From Limonium bicolor (lineage: Eukaryota > Streptophyta > Magnoliopsida > Caryophyllales > Plumbaginaceae): a stretch of 64,000 nucleotides of DNA. The notes below the pieces were generated by a model that saw nothing but the letters and a program-made list of their open reading frames with translations, was not told where the DNA came from and did not search any database. Position numbers and translations under genes: made by a program. The DNA lies in NCBI GenBank assembly GCA_023374045.1, contig CM041776.1:137767296-137831295 (forward strand), given 5' to 3'. Of this stretch, positions 33,660 through 47,123 are shown piece by piece. Numbering within the stretch: position 1 is the stretch's first letter; each line of letters starts with the position of its first letter.

Positions 33660-35690
33660 TATTTTAAGAGCTGTATGCTGAAACGTTGAATTAACAAAAT
33701 GGGACAACACATACCTAGATGTAAAGAACTTTCACTAACTTTCTTGTTTGCCTTCACTTTATTCTTCCCTTTACCCCCAGCTCTATTCTTGTTATGTAAG
33801 CAGCCTTTCTTATTAATGTCCGGTTGCTTACAAACACTACAACGCACAGTGGTAGACCTCTGAAAATGAATTTCCTCACCTTCCTCTAGCCTCCTTTGTT
33901 TTTTTAGGTCTACCACATCCTATGAATGGTGGTGGATCCATCTCAATCGACCCTGATTCAGGCCACATAGCAACATGTGGTATCGGGGTAATGCATTTCG
34001 AGTAAGTGCGTGTATATGCATCTTTACTGTAATACTCATGGACTAATTCAATGGGGTCCCTTCTAAGATATCTCACAGCAGCAATAGCATGTGAACAAGG
34101 AATTCCCGATATAACCCAAGTCATGCAATCGCAGCTCCTTCAACCAATCAACCACATAATACAACTCGAAAGGCCCTACTTCAAATTTCATGTGACCTCC
34201 GGCTCTTACATCAAGATGTCTTCCTTGGTTTACTCTAACATCATTATCTTCTTTGCAACTGGTGATATTTGCTCTTCCATTTTGTACATCTTCCTTCCAT
34301 TTCTCTAATTTGACCATGAGCTTTCGTCTAATTTCCTCCAACAAACCGAATTGGTTTCTCTCTAGAATCACCCCACTTAGAGTTAAGATCTACAAAGTTG
34401 GTAGTTACCTCAGAACACTTACATAAACAGCATCTTGTGTCTGCACCACGATCAACTTCAACATTGCTCAGATAGTTGTATGCTTTGTAAGGAGAAGTTT
34501 TTTTATCGTAGTTATGGCATCACCAAAGTCTTTCTTGTTGTATGCATGTGCACAGCCCAAAAATTTTTCTTCAATATCGACCCGGGATTATCTTTTCTGA
34601 AGTTTGCATACAAGTTTCTACAACAATTCTTCTTGTCTCTTCCGGTAGCTCACTAGTTAATGATGGATCAACACCCTACCAATGAACCACATCAAAAACA
34701 ATGTTAGACATGTAATGTTAATTATGATGATATATCTTTAATCATATGCTACAAAAGAAGTCAACAATAAATACCTTTTGCCGGTCAGAAATTATAACCC
34801 ATTTCTTCTCCTCTCTTCGTAGGAGCACCTTCTTCAAATTTTGGAAAACATACTTCCATGTCTCAGTTGTTTCACTTTGTACATATAAAAGCTAGTGGAA
34901 AAAATCCATTGTTTGCATCAACTGCTATTGCACTAGTAGGACTCCACCAAAGGGCCCTTACAGATGACACCCATCAACACCTATGAAAGGTCTACAACCT
35001 AGAACAAATCCCTCCTTAAGTGCTGAATAGCAGATAAAAGCCTCCTGAAAACACGTGGACGATCTGGAGCATGATCGTATTGGATGTCCACTATACTACC
35101 AGGGTTCCTCTCTAATAACATCTCAGTATATTGGTAAAGATGAGCAATGATGTTCGTGTCTCCCATCTAGCTCCTCCAAGATGTTCCTCCTTGCTTTGTA
35201 CAATGAAATGTATGGTGTCTTCAACACCCTTTTCCTTTGAAGAATCACCTTTAGAGCACTAATAGGAATTTCTCTATTAGCTCTAACATCTTCCTTTATA
35301 TGCTCCATAATCCACCTAACTGTGACCGCTTTACTGTATGAAACCCTTGTGCATGTGTGCTCAGGCCGAAGTGTTTTAATCTGAAAAGTGATTCCATCTG
35401 GCAACAAACTAGCATGTTATTCTCCAAGGGCATTCCGCATTATTGTTACAAACAGCGGTGACCTATCTCTCTCATTCTTTTGTCTCAACATTTCAATCCA
35501 TACCCACAACAGTATTCTTCCATCACATTCAAGAAGTGTTTCTTATTTGTAAAAAGCTGTCCAACTTCTAAACTAACAGAACCATCAGTTGCAAACTCAA
35601 ACCACTTACCATTCTTTATGTAAGGGTCACTTGGTGGAATCTCATCTTCCTCATTAATCAGTACACTAAACAGAATTCAATTTCAAACTT
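33660..35690 (-). pseudogene. MULE transposase (mudrA-like) pseudogene
   Basis: MULE transposases cut and join the element ends with a DDE catalytic core. Read from 35690 down: an N-terminal DNA-binding segment (EVGQLFTNKKHFLNVMEEY, about 35550-35610) continuing through FQIKTLRPEHTCTR (about 35370); the first catalytic Asp in FIGVDGCHL (about 34960-34990), followed by a TAA at 34958-34960 where family members have Lys; a second conserved Asp in WVIISDRQK (about 34775-34800); a probable GT-AG intron (about 34675-34774); a SWIM zinc finger, C-x-C...GIPCSHA (about 34080-34140); and a zinc knuckle CSVCKQPDINKKGC (about 33800-33850). Stops and frame changes separate these blocks, so no intact enzyme is encoded. 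The 5' end may have been displaced by E4. Confidence 0.85.
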
Positions 35691-35929
35691 TGCAGATTTA
35701 GTGAGCAGACCACACATTCAAACGGTAACATACTGAAATTAGAGCCCGTGAGCAGACCACACTTTGCACATAGAGCCAGTGAGCAACTATTGGAGTTTGA
35801 CTGTAATTAGTCATCCCTATCAGAAGCAACAAAAATGTAACGCCCCAAATGTAATCTCCACACTTAACCAATAATCGCAGCGGAAAAACATAACTTAAAC
35901 ATTAACCAAAAAGGGCGGTGTTACACGCC

Positions 35930-35951
35930 GTTAGCCACCCACGTGGCTAAC
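35930..35951 (-). other. U5 hairpin of E4
   Basis: GTTAGCCAC-CCAC-GTGGCTAAC is a perfect 9-bp stem. It is the cleanest copy of the U5 hairpin family. Confidence 0.6.
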
Positions 35952-37534
35952 AAGGCTGTTACGTACATACGTATCGGTCTGATTACAAGATTCCCAAGCA
36001 TAATTACAACCTTCAAATTACTATCCAAAAAGAATCATAATACACCGAGTGTTAATGTACAAAAATCACTCAACTTATTTTACATCCACCAAAATAAACC
36101 GCCTCGAGTATACAAATACCACTCGGGTCCACTATCCAAAAACAAAAGTATTCCTTTGAGCTCCATGCTAACCACTCCGCTTCCTCGATCACTCTCCTGA
36201 AAATAATATGGTGCCCCCGGGGGTCAGCAACCCTTGGCTGGCATGGTTACGTGCAGCCCGCTGACTACCGGGATACACGCAACTATTTGTCATGATAACA
36301 TGGCATTGATTTTAACATACAACATACATATTACACAGCAACAAATATCGCATAGCAATAACAACACATACATAGTGAGAACATTGCACTTTAGGAAACA
36401 ACCAACATAGTTAGTCAACATAGTAAGCCTAGAGAATGATATCATCCTCATGTTAATCTTGTTACATAACCCGTTACCGTTCTGTTAGTCGAACGAGTAA
36501 CTTAACTTAAGAGATGAGTCAGATATTGTGATCCGAGCACACCGTACATATTTCCCCCTAGCCCGAGTGGAAGTCAGGTATAAGCTTTGGCTAAGCTTGT
36601 GGGAGGTTGAAATCCAAAAAGGAAAACAACCCTAACATAATGAGAGAGCCGAATCTGATTCAGATATCGACCCCCGTACATACACGCGTGACTGGATTCC
36701 TCACTCCCCGGTTAGCACTTGTTAGAAGTCTCATTATTGGAACTTAACACAATAAATCACAAATAAGTAGTTAAGTCCAGTTGACACACGAGGGAAATGG
36801 GATACACATTAACAACACACACCACAACTAGCTCATACATAGCCGGGGTTAGAACGTCCCTTAAGTTGAAACGTTAAAACCGGGTACCGCTCTCTTACGT
36901 ATCCTAGCTTGGTCAACTAACGGGTTAGTACGTATTCGAGGTTAACGGTACCGGTACACATACGTCACAGTAATAACAATGACTGTAAACTCATTTCATG
37001 ATTTAAGTCTTATAACGTCATAAACACTCAGAAAAACAAAACACACACAGCCGGTGTAAACCGGTAGGCAACAGACTGCAAGAAAACCATACCGTACACC
37101 TTGAGAGTGGCTAGCTTGGAACGACGCTCGTATGCTCCTCATCTTACGTTCCAACTATCCTGATCCTATAATCCCATTAATTGAGTTAATTTATCATTTA
37201 TGCTAGTATATAATATTTCTCCTTTTTATAGCACTCTTAATTTTTTGTTTACCAACTATATACATATACGTATATAAGTATGTATATATATATACTTCAT
37301 GTAACATGGCCACATATATATGAGTATACATATGTATTTAGTTTAGTGCAATTGACATGTGTATAGGTATATTTGAACATTAGCAAAAATTTGTTTCATT
37401 TGTCATTTTCAAACGAGGAACTTATATCTATACCATTTTCTGATTTGCAACGTTACCGTGAGGAAAAAGAAGGTTGATAGAGCAATATTTCAGTGCAAGT
37501 CTCAAAACTAATATGAAGAGAATTTTGTATTGAT

Positions 37535-37575
37535 ATATGTTATATATATATTATATATATATATATATATAATAG

Positions 37576-37607
<32 letters not shown>

Positions 37608-37608
37608 T
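37535..37608. repeat. AT microsatellite in E4
   Basis: Interrupted (TA)n runs followed by a short (CA)n tail. Confidence 0.9.
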
Positions 37609-38750
37609 ATCACTAATTTGATATTTATTGTGGAGAAAATGGAGGGAACATGTATGTTCCTTTCAGTGTCAATGTTACCGTTAGTATTACCGCTACATAA
37701 TAACAATATTTATTTGTCATTTTTCTACTTAACAAATTATTAATCAGACTATATCTACTCATTTCATTTACTACTTGTGCTACCATCTATTCCATCCATA
37801 TTTATAAATGCGGCATTGTTTATTACTATCAATTTAACGGAAGTTCCTTTACTACTAAAAACTGTCCCATAATAACCATTTATCACCAATCAACACAAGG
37901 TAGTAAATTGTTTACCCCATATTTTTTTTGATAACCATTTTACTATAATCCAACATACTCATATAACCACCTTTTTAACCTAACCTTGTCACTCCTTTAG
38001 ACTAATAATATGGACTTAGCAAATCATTAAGTGGGTACTAATGTAACCCTTTAACCAAATAACACGTTTAAAACAACCAGGTTACTCACAATAATTTTAC
38101 ATTGGCAATATATATATATACCAATTCATATTTATTGTACCCATACAGAATTAACCATTTACTTCAAGCCTACCGAACCCTACTATCTCTTTCCTACTAA
38201 ATCAATTCATTTTGAAGTTAACTTAAATTGAGATTTACTAAGTTATATTTAATTAACTTATACCCAGTTCCTATAATTACACATTAAACCCTTCAAATTT
38301 TCTCCAACAGTTTTAGGATTTTCTTACTTACAATTCCATTAACAAAACCAACGACCATCACATGTTAATCCTGTAACTCTAAATTTTTTTTATTTATTGA
38401 ACCGTATTCACCGTTATAGGTAATTTAATCCACTCTTTTTTTTGGAACATTATAACCACACAAGCCATAATTTCCACCAAAACAAAAATATGCAACGAGT
38501 GAATTTCATCTCTACTCTTGTCAGTCATATTCAAAGGAGGAATAGACTCAATATTCAATATTAAGGCTAAAATGTCAAAAGATGACACTTATCAATCGAA
38601 ACGTTCAAATGAGTTTCAATTTAGACTCCAAAAGTGTGGGTTTAGTCACCGTATTTTTTTTCTTCATATTCACATTCTATACAGAAGCTTCAAGCTTCAG
38701 CTTTTAACTCCACTCCCTCTCTTCATAATTATCAGTGGTAGTAGTACTCC

Positions 38751-38960
38751 GCAGGATGGATTAACAAATACACAATATACACGCACACACTGGGAAAGGA
38801 AGAAGAAGAAACAGAATCACAGAGAGCTAAGAGAAATAAAATCACAACTCAGCAGGATGGATTGACAAATATATAATATACACACAGACACTGGGAAGGA
38901 AAGAAGAAGAAACAGAATCACAGAGAGCTAGAGAAACAAAATCACAGCTCTGCAGGATGG
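38751..38960. repeat. Direct tandem duplication, 100-bp unit, in E4
   Basis: Units 38751-38851 and 38852-38951 share GCAGGATGGATT, ACACTGGGAA, AGAAGAAGAAACAGAATCAC and AGAGAGCTA; a third start follows at 38952. Confidence 0.85.
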
Positions 38961-40580
38961 ATTTGGGATCAAGAAGGAAGAGAAGACCTGATTCAGTCTT
39001 TAACAACTCTGGATCAGAGAGAGGGTCATCATTCTTATTGCAGCAGATCCTTAAACATCGCCCCTTCACTTTCGATTCAAACAAGGTTCCATCACCACCG
39101 GTCTGGAAATGAATTAACTTCCATATTTTTTTTTCAATCTGCTATGCAAGGTGCTGAGCGTTTGCTTCACAAGGTGGAATATAAGGAGTTAGTGATTTCT
39201 TTTGTTATAGTTGACCGCATTAAGAGAATGAAGGGACTCAGCAGAAAATGGAGAGATGTACTGAGCTGTATATTCCTACTTCCTGGTTCACTAGTTGGGT
39301 TTGCAAATTACCGACGGTGAAGAAGAATAGAGGCGTGGAGCTGTATTTACCTTGTTCACCAGCAAGACTCCAGAGAAATGGAAAGAGCAGAGGCGTACCC
39401 TCCTTGCTCTCATTTTAGTTGCTAAACACCATAATGAAGATGCCCAACACCGATGTATACTCCTTGATCGACAGTAAGGGTTTGAGGAACGAAAGAGAAG
39501 AGTCATGAAATCTGGTTCACAAGATGGGGTTTGAAAATGAAAAGAAGGGTGAAAATTGGTACAGAGACAAAGATAAGGTGGTGGTGAGTACTTTTGAGGA
39601 GATATTTTTGCTTGTTAGTTTCCATCTTAAATAAACAAGATGTCTTAATCAATTTCCAGGTTATTTTGTTAACTCACTAACTTAATTTATTACTTTGTAT
39701 AACCATATAATATTACATATTGTCTCATTCTCATAACTAGTGTCCTCTTTAAATATTTTTTATATTATGACATACTTAATCCTTATATTATTTTCAATTT
39801 TGTTTTAGGTTCCTTTAGAAAGGTTTAGGATTTAACACACCCCTCTTTAAAACTTACAAATATTATACAAATACTTAATTGCGATCTAAATAATCTCTTT
39901 TAATCATAACAAAATTTGTTTATATATAATGAATTCTAAATTTGTATTTTCAAAAATAATTATTATTGTTATTTATAACTTCTAATAATTAGTATTTAGT
40001 TTCTAATTGGTTTGCGTTTCGCTATTTTTAGGCGAAAACACGACGTCTTTAATTCCGACTGCTTAACCAATTTTCCAATGCCTTCAAAATTACCCAAATA
40101 ATATTATAAGGTGTCCACGACCTCGTTTTCACTTCTAAAAGATTCGTGACATGTTTTTCGAGGTAAAACGATTAGTTTTATTTTCGTTTATATTTCTATT
40201 TTTTCCTAAACCTCCTTAACGTCGTTTTAGGTTTCGTTTATGTTTCCTAATGACTTTTAGGGTTTAATTAAATATTATATTATTCCCTTGTACTTACTTA
40301 AGGGTATTTAATTCCTTATTCTCTTGTTAATTACTTTTATTTAATTAATTAAAGTAATTAAGGTTTGGGATATTTCAAAAAACCAACGGTAACACACTGA
40401 AATGTGGTAGGCTTACTCATTACACCAGCGTCATTATTCAGTATGCGCAACAAAAAGTTGAAAATGTAGTTCGAATGGGAATGAAGATTGAGACAACTTA
40501 CTCATTTATGCGCAACAGAAACAACAAATATAGTTCGAAGGGGAATGAAGATTGAGATAGTACCTCCATCAGACCAGTTC

Positions 40581-40987
40581 CGCGACAGAGATTGCAATAG
40601 GCATACGGAGAAGAAGAATGCTGTAGAGCAGCGGTAGAGAAGTTAGGGTTTTTGATTTGAAGAAGAGAGGAAGAAGAACGAAGAGAGGTCACGGTAATTT
40701 CCCCAAATATTACGAGAGAGAGAGGATACGCGTGAGTTAGAATAGAATGTGCAGATTAGGGTTTTTGATTTTACACTGTGGCAGGATTTGATTTTACACT
40801 GTGGAATTTCCTATTTTAATTATTTTACATGTCAGCAGGCACATAACGTTAGCGTAACGGAGTTAGACGATGGGGGTTCAAAGTTAAGATTCTCATAAGT
40901 TTAGGGTGGTTACAAATAATTAGTTTAAACATAGGTGGGTTATTAGTAATTTCCCAAAACCTCAGGGGGACTGTGAGTAATTTACTC
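40581..40987 (-). repeat. MULE right terminal inverted repeat
   Basis: 407 bp, the reverse complement of 30637-31017 with small indels; it ends CTGTGAGTAATTTACTC immediately before TAAATGGAT. The transposase promoter would be expected here. Confidence 0.92.
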
Positions 40988-40996
40988 TAAATGGAT

Positions 40997-43900
40997 TCAA
41001 AAGCCTTAATAAGGCCTAAATAATATATGGGAACAATTCCCGAAAAAACGGATCCAAATAATACATTGAAACGCTAATAGAGCTTTAGCGCACGTTTTTT
41101 TTCAAGAAAACTCGAAAACGTGACTTTAAGTGGTTAAACGGACCCGTAAAAACTGTGAATCATTAAATAATAATTATTAAGGATTTATGGAAGCTTGATA
41201 ACCAATAAAAATAATTAAAAAAGAAAATTCCGGAAAACGGGCCCGGTTAGTGAATAGTACCAAAACCGGGTACAATAACGAGCGTTTTCTATAAAAGACG
41301 AAAAACGCTCCAACTGGTATACTGTAGGGGGGCGGTTTTACTAAGTTAAATAACTCCCTCACACACACATGTAACTAGCTAATTAAATGAGAGAGCCAAA
41401 ATCAAAAAGCAATAAAGTAAAAACTACTTTATCCCTTCTCTCTCTCCTCACTCACTCATTTCTCTACTCTCTCACATCCCTCCTTCCTCACCCATCGATT
41501 TCTCCCTCCTCTCTCCTCTGGAATGGGCAATTTTGGAGCTCCAAGGAGAAGCTTCAATTGCTTCTCATCTTTCCATCCATGCTCCACCTTCATTTGAGCT
41601 CCAAAGGTAAAAATTACTACATATTTGTACTCCCCTCATCCTCCTCTACACTTCTCTCTTTTCAAAATCCAAAAATGAGGAAGTTCATCTCCATGGGTTT
41701 TCCCCATTCAAAGAGAAAATAGCACCAAAGGGTAGCTTGGAGTCTCCTCTCTCCATTAAGGTAAAAATCTCCATGAAAGAACTCATATTTCTCCATCCTT
41801 ACTCATAACCGATTTTTACCTCTTTGTGACACTCCATTTTCTCTCTCTCCTTTGAGCATAATATCAACCTTGCAATGGTGGTGGATTCAACTTCTTGAAC
41901 CATGGGCTAAAACCCCTTTTAAAACACTCCAAAGGTAAACCCTAGAAATATTGCTTTAAACATTTCATTGAACAAGCATTAATTTAAGGGTTAGTATATT
42001 GATTGTAATTGTTTGTGTTCATTGGGTGATGGGAATGGAGTTTGGCAACTCCATTCCCCATATAACCGATTTTGAGGCAAGAAAGGAAGAGAAGAAGTGG
42101 AAAAGAAAAGAGGAAATAAGAGCTTAAGGTAAGAGCTCTCTCTTGAATGCTACATTTAATGCATTAGAGTAATGGGAATGGGTAAACCAATTTAAAGGAC
42201 CCAAAATATTGTATTGGTATTGTAGTATTAGAATTTTGGGTATTTGTGAATTAGTATGTGAATTATAGGCCTTAGGGCCAAGTGTATAGTATATGTGTAT
42301 TGGTATTGTGGATTGAGAAAGTATTGAGGAATTTATATTTGTATGTGTGCTGGTAGGACCCTTGTATAGGTGTGGCTAGATTAGGAATGAATTTGATGAA
42401 AAGTGTGTATGTGGATAAGTAAGGAAAGTAGGTAAACTATGGCAAAATTTTGGTAGGAATTATGCAATTAAGAATAACTTGGTGAGTGGGAGAACCAAGG
42501 TGTGTATTGGAGTTAGTAGAGATATTTAGTAACCATGGAATAGTAGTGTAGTAAGAGGATATAAGGATGCAAAATCTGTAGCAAAGAGTGCAAGGATGCA
42601 TTGGAGAAACTAGGAGGAATTAAGTGTATTTGGAGGACTTAGGGTGAGCGTTTAATACTTTGAAAACAGATTTGAAAAGGGTTCAGGAAATGTGAAGAAC
42701 TAGAATGTCAAGTAATGTATTTTGAATGCTAGGAGTAGCATTAGTTGAGGGAGTAATGGAATGTAGAAGTTAGGTTGAAAACTGTAGTATTTGAGGAAAG
42801 AGCAAAACCTGCAGCATTAGTGAGATACAAACTAGTATAAGTGCTGAAATGAAATGAGGAAAATTTGTGTAAGTTGAGTAGAAATTGTGTAGTAAGTATG
42901 AAGGATGAATTAAGGTGATTTAGAGCATCTAAATGAGTGGTAAACATGTAGGGAAGTATTGGTAAAGATTGGGAAAGCAATGAGTAAAGAAACCAACTGA
43001 AAATAGATTTTTAAACTGAAGTACTGGGGCGGACCGGACTTGCGACCGGACTTGCAAGTTCGGTCGAGCCCAGACTCACAAAGACGGGAGCCTTCTGGAA
43101 TGGACCGGACTTGCGACCGGACATGCAAGTTCGGTCGGACCAGAAAATTTTCCCGTCTGAAACCTTCTGGAATAGACCGGACATGCAAGCTCGGTCGGAC
43201 CAGAAAATTTTCCCGTCTGAAACCTTCTGAAATGGACCAGACTTGTGACCGGACCTGCAAGTTCGGTCGGACCAGAAGATTTTCCCGTAATGTGAGCTAC
43301 TGGAATGGACCGAACTTGCGACCGGACTTGCAAGTTCGGTCGAGTCAAAAAAATAAATAAATAAAAATAAAAATAAAAATATTTTTATTATATGATTATA
43401 CTAATCATATGTATGTACATATATATGCCTATACATATATGCATATGTAAGTAGTAATACACCATTAATGAAGTAGTAATGGTAAGTATATGAGTAAATG
43501 AGTAAGAAGGCGGGAATAAGAAGTAATGAGAAAAGAATGGGTTTAATAATCAAGTACGAATGTAAAGGAGTAGTAATTACACATTAGGAGTATTATTGAA
43601 AGGGTAAGTTGGATCATTGATCATACTACTTCATGTATGTATAGGAATCAAATAGTTGATCATCAAAGGACCCGGTAGAACGAAAACGACGGTGTACGGT
43701 ATGATTTCTTCATGCTCTGTATCCTAACCTGGTTACCCCGATTTGTGTGCTTATGTGATCACCAATAAGATAAATGCACGAATCGGACTTATATTGCACT
43801 TAACTGTGTTTGAACTATTTTGTTCTGGTGTATCTTCTTGAACATTTAGTTTGTATAATTCATGAAATGTATGAATGGAAATGAAGAGTATGTGTAAGTA

Positions 43901-45164
43901 ATGTGTACTTGTGTATTGTATGGATGTATGGAAATGAAGTACTGACTTCTACTAATTCCTAACAATCTAACTCCTAACATGAGTAATGAGTGAATGGAAT
44001 GAGTAAAAGTCCGATATAGTTTCGGCCACGCGTGAGGATAAGGAAACACAAGAGGTTGGATCCGAATCCTGGCTGTAATCTTTTCCATGGACCAAATCCC
44101 TTGAATGGGTAGCATCCTGGATTAGTGGGCCACCCCAAAGCCCGGTGGTGGGATGTAGTAATCCCTGCCCGGAGGTCATACCGACTTAACTGGAGTAAAG
44201 TAAGTAAGAAGTAAGTATTGTATGTGTATCGGTCTTGGCTATTGTAAGTCATTGACCTTGAGTAAATGAGTATTGAACACCCGATTAACCCGGGTGTGTA
44301 AAGAAGCTAACAAGCCTTATGTGTGAATTGGAGAAGTGTATCTCCGTATTGCGTATTGAGTAGGTAACGAGTATGTATTGTGTATGTGTATTGTGGAAGA
44401 TGGTAAGTAAGTGTTGGTTGACTGGTATTGTCTTCCAAACATGTATTGTACTGGGCGTATGTATGTATACCTTGTGTAGTATTGTAGTATCATGAATGAA
44501 AGCATGTGTGTATGAATGTATGTATTGTAAATTGAATTGCATGTATTCGACCAAATGGTCGGCGTACCCTCCCTAGTACGCGGGGTATGCGGTTATCATA
44601 TTCAGCGTAAGCTGACCCCCTAGGGGGAACGTTTTTAGTGTGCAGGTACCGAAGTGGATATGGTCAAGGTAAAAGACTGGCGGATCTACCTAGATCATTG
44701 GAAATGAAATGTAGATAGTAGTAAATGGTATAAGGCTTGTAGCCTTGAGGTAGTAGTGTACCAATGGGGTACACCTTATGCATTATAAGCATGTAGATGT
44801 GAGAAATGGGTAGATATAGACTCTTAATGAGTGTGTATGAGCTTGGAAGAAGTATTGTATTGTATCAGGATCCTAGTAAACTCGGTATGTTATTTTGTAT
44901 TGGATGGTATTGTAATGGGGTATTGTACTGAATGGAAAGTTGTAGTACTCAGTAAGTAATGGGAGTATGTACTGTATTTGTGTAGTACTCGGAGATTCCG
45001 GTCCATCAGACCGATGCTGTATGTAGTAGTAGTAACTTTGTTAGTCACGTGGGTGACTAGCGGCATTGTATCACCCACCGTATGTAAGTATGTATCCGCT
45101 GCGTGATTCTGGAAGTACGAGGAGAATGGACGGTAATGATGGTATTAACGGTAGGGGTGTTACA
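40997..45164 (+). repeat. E1 3' LTR, distal fragment
   Basis: It resumes the LTR after the MULE duplication (40988-40996). It has the hairpin array at 43029-43347 with one hairpin more than the 5' copy, an AAAT-rich expansion at about 43348-43385, the U5 hairpin at 45040-45061 and the end GGTGTTACA at 45164. Confidence 0.93.
43029..43347 (+). repeat. GC-rich hairpin array, middle of E1 3' LTR
   Basis: The partner of 3784-4085. It retains the extra arm pair (about 43254-43275) that the 5' LTR has lost. Confidence 0.85.
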
Positions 45165-46987
45165 CTAAATCCAAAGGACATATCAACGACAAGTGAGCGT
45201 CTAACCATTCCCGAATATATACAACGTCATCATAAGGTAAACTAAAGTCTAGCATAATATAGTACGAAGTCTTGCGCGGTAATAAAAAACAAAAGCCCTA
45301 AGTACCCGGGTCCCGCACTTTGGCTTCAACGATGATCAACAACCTGCAAAATGCCGTGGAGGCTCAGCGATAAACGCTGAGTGTGCTAGGTTTGGACCCT
45401 ATTGGTCACTTAAGTCGTTATAACCGTCTTTGCATTAGATTCGTTACATGCTTTACCGGTTTACGATTTATATTGAATAATGTAAAAGACATAATTAAAC
45501 ACACAACATTCACTACAATACACACTCATCATTTATACAACAACAAGTAATAAAGTCGAATGCGTAAAACGCGCAGTCGCTTATAATGATCGATATACAT
45601 TATTACAACCGGCCTCCCAGGCCCTTACATAACATCACATTATAATTAACACTGTCGGGTGTCAAGTTAGGACAACCCGAGATAACTCACATGGACGGTC
45701 GTCCCACGTACACACAAAGGTGCTCATAATGCCAAGGATCAGGAGATCCCCAGGACTTTCACTTTGCCTTAACAAGAGTAGACCCGATTCGGGTGTTAAC
45801 TCTAGTGATCACTATGCGCAACCAGTAGCCGATGACAAACTAGGTTTATATATCAACACACTCATCAACTCTCCATCACTTGATTAATTTAATCAGTTAC
45901 CTAAAGTATAGTCTTAGGTCTGGAGAATTCATTTATTACTTAGCTGCCCTGTGGGTGTTGCGCATACCTAGAAGTAATCTAGGTCGTATTCATGATCGAG
46001 ATCCATGCTCTAGAGACCGACATAGTTGTATCTAGTACCTAAGTGTTTTACTTAGGTTATTAAATACATAATTATAATACTAAGAGTATTATTAAGTAAC
46101 AACCATTTCATCACATTGCTCGCATATTTATGTTTATAAGTCGATCTATAGTCGACGTAGTATTAGTCCGAAAGGACAATCAGGTACAATAGTAATAATG
46201 TGATAATAACAAACAAATATACCGTTCAAACCACACATACATGCATATAAGAACACACATAACATTATTAACTTACATCAATATCGTCTGGACCTGAGGA
46301 AGCCCTCAAGACAATCCAGATCAAAACCGTCCACATACCGTACACCTTAGACCAAGGATGCGCAAAACCCTAAGCTCGTCGGGCGCCTTTGTTTGACGTA
46401 TGATCTAAAATATTAATAACACTAGGAGTCAATCCACATGACTAATCGAACTCAGTATTTCCGAATAACGCTAGTAATCCCGACATTTCATCCGCGAATT
46501 TCAACAGTTAATTAGTTATGGTATCATTATGTAAGACTCATTACTCGTAGTATTTACTAACGTCTGGGTTTTAACTAAATGAGTTGGTTTGTATAAACGC
46601 CTTAGTTGTAGCATTTTCGAATGTTAGGATTTATTCCATTGTATCCCATAATATTTATAAGTATACTACATACATCTATACTCATACTTATGTATATAAT
46701 TAAACTAATTCGGTTGCATATATAAACACATGTTTATAACCTATAGTTGCATGTATGCATGCAACGTTAATTCATGTTACATATCATTTCACTATTCTTT
46801 ATTTATACATTTTATTATACAACTCATTAACATTGTAACAAGTCACATTTAAATTCAAAACCTTATAACTTAATAGTTTATAAAAAAAACTACATTAGTT
46901 GTCGAGAAGGCACATTTGCATAATCTAATTTCTTTAACTTCTCATACTTTTTATTTATTACAATATCACCACATATTTTATACTATG

Positions 46988-46988
<1 letters not shown>

Positions 46989-47036
<48 letters not shown>
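46989..47036. repeat. (TA)n microsatellite
   Basis: An uninterrupted run of about 24 TA units inside the E0 LTR. Confidence 0.97.
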
Positions 47037-47040
<4 letters not shown>

Positions 47041-47101
47041 CATATTAACATTTTAATTTTGTAATAAAAATAACCTATGATTTTATATATTCCAAATTTC
47101 C

Positions 47102-47123
47102 GAACAGACCCTAGGGTCTGTTC
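47102..47123. repeat. Perfect 22-bp palindrome in E0 LTR
   Basis: The arm GAACAGACCCT is followed directly by its reverse complement AGGGTCTGTTC. It lies in the middle of the LTR, where other families carry the GC-rich hairpin array; a weaker GAGACCCCTTGGTCT follows at about 47262. Confidence 0.85.

Larger units (their letters stand above)
35836..40377 (-). mobile_element. E4: solo LTR inside the MULE (4,542 bp)
   Basis: On the plus strand it begins TGTAACGCCCC and ends GGGATATTTCA, i.e. a minus-strand LTR of the same broad type, flanked by AAAAA on both sides (35831-35835 and 40378-40382). No primer site or internal region adjoins it. Shared LTR landmarks: U5 hairpin (35930-35951), GGGGGTCAGCAACCC and TACCGGGATAC motifs (about 36215-36275), CCGGT-TTAC-ACCGG (about 37050-37065). 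It has AT microsatellites (37535-37608) and a local 100-bp duplication (38751-38951). I could not find the mid-LTR hairpin array of the other families. The central 37.2-39.6 kb is otherwise AT-rich without recognised content. Confidence 0.82.
30637..40987 (-). mobile_element. Mutator-like DNA transposon (MULE) with mudrA-type remnant
   Basis: Bounded by long terminal inverted repeats (30637-31017 and 40581-40987) starting GAGTAAATTACTCACAG, and flanked by a perfect 9-bp duplication TAAATGGAT, the size typical of Mutator elements. It is about 5.8 kb without E4. It carries a decayed transposase on the minus strand (33660-35690) and a separate plus-strand reading (31810-32328) for a small membrane protein with a GRF-like zinc motif. 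Solo LTR E4 interrupts it at 35836-40377. It inserted into the E1 3' LTR after E1 arrived. Given the stops in the transposase it is non-autonomous now. Confidence 0.93.
1561..45164 (+). mobile_element. E1: giant-LTR non-autonomous gypsy-type element (LARD-like), with nested insertions
   Basis: E1 has a 5' LTR (1561-5879), primer binding site (5885-5896), an internal domain (5880-11075 plus 29584-30440, about 6.05 kb), polypurine tract (30428-30440) and 3' LTR (30441-30636 plus 40997-45164). Both LTRs start TGAAATACCCC and end GGGGTGTTACA. The flanks TTAAA and CTAAA form a 5-bp target duplication with one mismatch. With insertions removed it is about 14.7 kb. I found no gag, protease, reverse transcriptase or integrase reading, only short open frames, so it must depend on proteins made elsewhere. 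Large LTRs, a non-coding body and intact priming sites match the LARD class. It carries E3 (itself carrying E2) in the body and the MULE in the 3' LTR. Confidence 0.85.

Noticed and set aside
35836..40377. E4 as a full-length element
   Set aside because: Its length equals one LTR, with no primer site, polypurine tract or internal region; the flanks are AAAAA on both sides.
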